From assembly GCA_029207755.1 (NCBI GenBank), contig JARCOQ010000006.1:5992846-6056845 (forward strand): 64,000 bases of DNA, read 5' to 3'. A program made the position numbers and the translations under genes. The notes below the pieces were generated by a model that saw only the letters and a program-made list of their open reading frames with translations, was not told the DNA's origin and did no database searches. Within the stretch, counting starts at the first letter, position 1. The number at the start of each line of letters is the position of its first letter. Positions 59,401 through 64,000 of the stretch are shown here, in pieces. The DNA is from Chamaea fasciata (taxonomy: Eukaryota > Chordata > Aves > Passeriformes > Sylviidae).

Positions 59401-62400
59401 GAGTTATTTGTTTCAGATCTTCAGCAGAAAATATGTAACTGCTTTATGCAGATTATAGTGTGCTTAACCTTTGCATGTGTGAAGGTGCCAGGAACCCAGG
59501 TGTGATTTGAGGCTCATTTTAAAGGAATTTAGATGGAGTACACTTTTTGGCAGCATTGAAAGATCATTTGAAAGACCACATCTCTCTTACTGTTGGCTTC
59601 ATCAGATGAATCTTTACTGTTTTGTGCTTCAGCTGGGTTACCAAAGTTGATCTTGTCAGAATGCTGTCCTCTGTAAAGATGACTGCCCAAGTGGGAGATC
59701 CCATTTCCCTTCCAAACTCTCTTGGTCTGGTCCTCCTTTGCACCGTTGCTGTCTGTGAATGTTACGTGCTGGACTTGCCAAGTGACTTACCTGCTGCTAA
59801 ATTTCTGTCCCAGTCAGGGAGGATTAAAAGTGAAGGCCTTCCTCAACTCTGATTTTTTCTCTCCTGGTGTTTTTGTGCTCAAATAAAATAGTTGTTTTGG
59901 TTTATACTGACTGAACTATGTTCTATAGTATTTGTGTACTGATTGGCACCTTGTGCCTGTTTGCGTCCTGTACCAGGGACATGGTTTTACATTCAGGCTT
60001 CGTAGCCCATCCTCTGTGAGTAAACTGTAATTTGCAGTTCTGGGGACTTCTGTGAATCCCCTTTGACAAATAAATCTTTCCACAGAATTTGCTTGTAGAA
60101 GTTATGAGTTGGTCACTCACCATATCAGGTAGTGTTGAGAAAATACACAGAAAATACTGAGCTTTTCTATCAAGCAAAGGTGATCTTCCAGTATTTAAAG
60201 AAAAAGCAATGGTATTAATGTAGCTAAAATAGTTCACTTTTTTTCCTTCTCTGACATGGTGTAACTTTGTTTCGTGGAATTTCATTAGTTGATGTAATTG
60301 TTACAAATGCTTATCCTAAATACCTACTGCAGTGTGTACCCCTTGGTTAGTGTCTTGACCTCTAACACAGCATTTCCTGAATCCAGCTGTTCAGTGTGCT
60401 GCTCAAGGCTGACTGCATAGAGACACAAAGTATTTATCTGGTTTTTCAAATAGTCTAGTGAACTAGTAAGAGCTGCATAGCTCAAATGAACTAAATTTTA
60501 TTGAAGTACCTTTAATAGGTCTGGCAAGAGGGATGTCCCTGGTGACACTTGAAGTAATGTCTGAACTGAATGCTGGAAGCACACACAGTATTGATGTGTA
60601 CTGCCTTTGTCTTTGTATTTCATTCCATTATTTTAATGGGCTTTACTTTGTGGTCATACTTGGGTCATTTGTGGACTGAGAGCTCACATGTAGAGCAGAT
60701 TATATGTAGGGCAGATCCCTTCAGAGACTTCACCATTCAAAAGCTTGTGGTATGTGAAAAACAGAAGTTGGAAACCAACTATTAAGTTGATAGGAACCGT
60801 AGTTTAGCAAAGTAAAGAGCAACAACAAGAAATTCTTCAAACTACCATTCAGTTTTGTTATTTGTAGTGTGATACCAAGACCTCTTTATTGAAAAGAAAA
60901 TTTTTGCTGCTTGAAAGCTGTGTGGTACTTGGGTTTTATTTTCTGGCTTCTAATGGATCTGGTAACTAGCTGGGTGTTGTGGAACTTGGGATCTTTGTGT
61001 GCCACCTCTTGAGGTGGTATCTCCTGCCACATGAATTAGGGTTTCTTCAGTGACAAGTTGCAGATGGTGAGCCATGATAGAGAACAAATTTGGGCCATGA
61101 GATGGAACTTGGTTGTCAGCTACACACCATATTTCATATCTGTTCAGTGCATTTCCATGCTCTTTCCACACAGATAATGTAGCAGCAAGCTTTAACTACT
61201 TTATGCAAGCCTGCATAGAATTTTTCTGTTGTGTAAACTTAGTGTAATTTACTTTCTTTATGCTTTAGGGTTTTATATGAAAATATGTAAACATTGTACT
61301 CATGGACTGCTAAAGTAAGAGTATACACATCCAAATGCTTATTCAGTGTAGTTGCACAATGATCTTCTGCAGAGTTCCAATTTTGAGACAAAGACACTTT
61401 CCTTAAACTGCTAAATTGGGCATAATACTTTGTCATGAGAAGGAAATATTACTCATAGCATGAAAAATAAGTACAGCGAGCCTTGGAGAAACATGCTTCA
61501 TGTTGCTGTAAGCATTGAGATGTATGGATATTTACAGAATACTGCTCAGAACTTGGGTTCTAAATTTAGTGCTATCTGCAGTTCACCAGCTGTACTATTT
61601 ACTGAAAAATATTTGGACTACCATAGGTTCCTAATTTTTAATTTCCATATATGCATGTATGCAAGCTAATGAAGGGAGACTTTGCTGTGTGCAGATTATA
61701 TAGCTCATTAGATCCCTGAAATGCCATGAAGTAGCATCTTAACAGAAGTGTTTTTCACCTGGCCTGAGGCCTCCAGCAAGAACATTTCACACTTGGGATC
61801 ATAAAAACAAACCTACTAGTTGGGCTTTTTATTTCAAACAAGCCAACCAGATGCCTAAAACTCCTCAGAACGAACCTGAAGGCAAGCAGGAGGAGGTTTA
61901 TTAGCTGTGTGTGTTTTGGGAGCAGGATGTATGGAAGAGATTTGTATAATCCCTCAGCTCCAAGCCCATAGGCTTTGGTAATAGAACGGTACTTCAGTGC
62001 TGGTATTATTCCATTCTATCACAGCGAAGCAGGATATGTATGGGGTAATCATTGCTGTCACTGCTATATAAGTTAAGGGTCAGTGCTATTTTTTTTCAGC
62101 CCTGGGTATTTTTAAAGTATGCATATGTACCTGTTTTGCTCCTCAGTTTTAAGAAACACTAAGAGAAAGTAGATGATGATACTCATTTTTAAAATTATTT
62201 TTATTTTTTTTTTCCTCTGGCTTTTCTAACTGGTGGAGTGAAGCAAATATCTGGGTAGTAGGGCCAGTTGATCTATTTTTTTTTTTATTCTTCAAGCCTT
62301 AGAATAAAAATAAACCAAAACAATCTCATGGGTCTTGTACAGTCTGGATCACTTACTTTAGTGGAAGTCTGGTAGATTTCTCCAAACACTAATATTATCA

Positions 62401-64000
62401 GTACAAATTACTATTTGAGTCTGAATTTTGTATTTTACTGGAGGCTTAGTCTATGAAGTAAATACTTCCATTGGTTTTAAATAGCATATTTATAAAAGCA
62501 GTATGTGGAGGTGAAAGTAATTTGTGTAGGACCTGGGCTTTGAGCTTGTAGTAATATACCCTGAAAGTTACAGTAAAGAAGTGGCGATTGCCCACTAGGT
62601 TCTGTTCTGAATTGCTTAAACAGGCAATAGCTCTTGATTTGAGTACTGTAGTCTTGAAACAATGACTGTTAGCTCATTTAATTCATAATTACAGCAAAAG
62701 CCAAGGGCTTGGTGTTCATGTGTTCAAGCCTCAGTAGATCAGACTTCTGTTCCTCAACATCACATTGTAGCCTTGGGCTTTCTGCAGTAGGGCTGAGGAG
62801 AAAGAGTCCAAATCTCACATTGCAGGGAGATGACCGGTCATGGGCCAGCGCTGATGGCGCATTCAAGTAGAGCTCCAAACAGAGTATATGTAAATATTCT
62901 TCAGCAAAATTAATGGAATCCTTTCCTGTCATTGTGGTGGATTATTTTAGGAAAGAGCGTAAGTAACATAAGCATCTTGGAACAGCATCTTTGTACTGCA
63001 TCAGACACAAGGCACAGCTCTTCTGTTGTCCTGTCTGACAAAGATACTTTAAAAGATGCAGGGTGACTTGTCTGTGGTGTGAGTATTTGGTCTTCATTAG
63101 GTCTGAAAGACAGGTTTAAACCTGAGAGACTGACTTTGTATTGATATGAGTTGGCATTAAAAAATGCTTTAACCTCTGGCTGAGTTGAGTTCTTAGCCCT
63201 AGTTTTCTGTAGTGATATATATCCCCTGCTTTAATTAGGTATGACCTCAAAAAAGTCTCTTGAGCTTACTTCACCACTTCTGTTGCTTTGAGAAGTGTAC
63301 TTTATAAACTGTGACAAAGGTTTAACATTGCCTATCTCCACCCTTCTTTTTCCTTTCTGGAAGGAGACTCTCTATTATCTTGTTTTAAAACCAAACTCCC
63401 AAACCACTGACAGTAACTTAAGGAATAAAAGGGGGTATATTTATTACAGACAAGAGCTCAGCATGTAAAGTATTTTGATTCTAATTCAAAATGTATTAAG
63501 TTATTTTAGGTCTTTGTTTTGTATGTGTTCCTCAGCCAAACTGGGTGAACTGTACAGCTAAGGACAGGGGTCAATACCATCAAAGGTAATACTGAAGTGT
63601 TATCTTTAACCTCTTTCCAGTGTATCACCTGTCTTTTAAGTAAAGTGGAATCCAAAGGCTGTGTGTGATGGTTGAGTCTTCCCTTCTTTCTCATAGGAGC
63701 TGTTGGATCGGAAGTGTGGGAGATGGAGTAGAGGTGAATGTGTAAGATGCAGCTTTATTTTAGTAGCAGTTTATATTTTGTCTCAGCTGCCTCAGTGACC
63801 AGTTGGTCGTAATGATGATGCTTTAGGGTCAAAAGAGTAAAATTCTGGGCTCAGTAGTGTTCTTCTGCATTTGAGGTAAGTGGACCTAATATTTATTCTC
63901 ATCTATCTCTGGGGGCATTAACAACCCAAACCCTAATTTTAACCTTAGAGTGGTGATCTGTAGTTCTACCTTGCACAGTATAGATGATGTTTGTTCTTCA
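50500..64000. other. Probable long first intron of the gene starting at about 49.7 kb; no coding exon seen
   Basis: After the CpG island the sequence returns to AT-rich composition, with homopolymer runs (for example 53122-53136 A) and no CR1 copy I can be sure of. No segment with consensus splice sites encodes recognisable protein, and the N-terminal FAM53A motif I would expect (MVTLITEKLQ) was not found. Reading frames of up to about 130 codons, such as minus-strand 56384-56767, lack any domain. Treating the region as intron is inference. Confidence 0.4.

Noticed and set aside
50500..64000. FAM53A coding exons
   Set aside because: Looked for on both strands because of human gene order. No FAM53A-like start or serine/arginine-rich block was seen.
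1..64000. tRNA, rRNA, CRISPR or bacterial-type operons
   Set aside because: No tRNA A/B-box with cloverleaf potential, no rRNA blocks and no spaced repeats were found. The sequence is clearly intron-containing eukaryotic DNA.

Overview
The window looks like vertebrate, most probably avian, nuclear DNA. It has AT-rich introns and spacers, two sharp CpG islands (about 8.88-9.56 kb and 49.3-50.5 kb) and spliced exons with consensus splice sites. Two fragments are recognisable as CR1 LINEs, the dominant bird/reptile retroposon. The one complete gene is compact (6.4 kb), as is usual in birds. No database search was possible; gene names rest on recognised protein motifs.

Left part (1-5.7 kb): the 3' part of a second gene related to SLBP (histone mRNA stem-loop binding protein), running rightward and cut by the window edge. 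Its RNA-binding-domain exon (68-217) has the same length, phase and TPNK core as the matching exon of the intact SLBP downstream, with 118 of 150 bases identical by hand count. It is followed by phase 2-2 exons, two of which resemble the SLBP exon carrying the SLIP1-binding tryptophan, and then by a decayed second copy of the RNA-binding exon (about 4.12-4.24 kb). This is either one paralogue with an exon-duplicated tail or the remains of several tandem SLBP units.

8.9-16.6 kb: complete SLBP on the + strand. It has a CpG-island promoter with a perfect E2F-type site, eight coding exons encoding 274 aa, all known regulatory motifs, and a 3' UTR ending near an AATAAA at 16605.

16.6-47.5 kb: about 31 kb in which I can support no protein-coding gene. 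It holds two CR1 fragments, a probable solo LTR, simple A/C-rich repeats, a CAA/TAA microsatellite and a few GC-richer islands that could be conserved regulatory elements, one with a CTCF-like site.

47.5-50.5 kb: a duplicated segment of about 300 bp, a polypurine tract, then a second CpG-island promoter with a palindromic CRE, three CCAAT boxes and a ZNF143-like site. An array of candidate 5' splice sites follows. It probably drives a rightward gene whose coding exons lie beyond the window. In human, FAM53A is the next gene in this direction from SLBP, so FAM53A is the natural guess, but no FAM53A coding sequence was seen. 50.5-64 kb would then be its first intron.

SLBP binds the 3' stem-loop of replication-dependent histone mRNAs and supports their processing, export, translation and decay. 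A linked paralogue with an intact RNA-binding exon but a different tail would be a candidate germline/oocyte form, as described for Xenopus SLBP2. That last step is inference.
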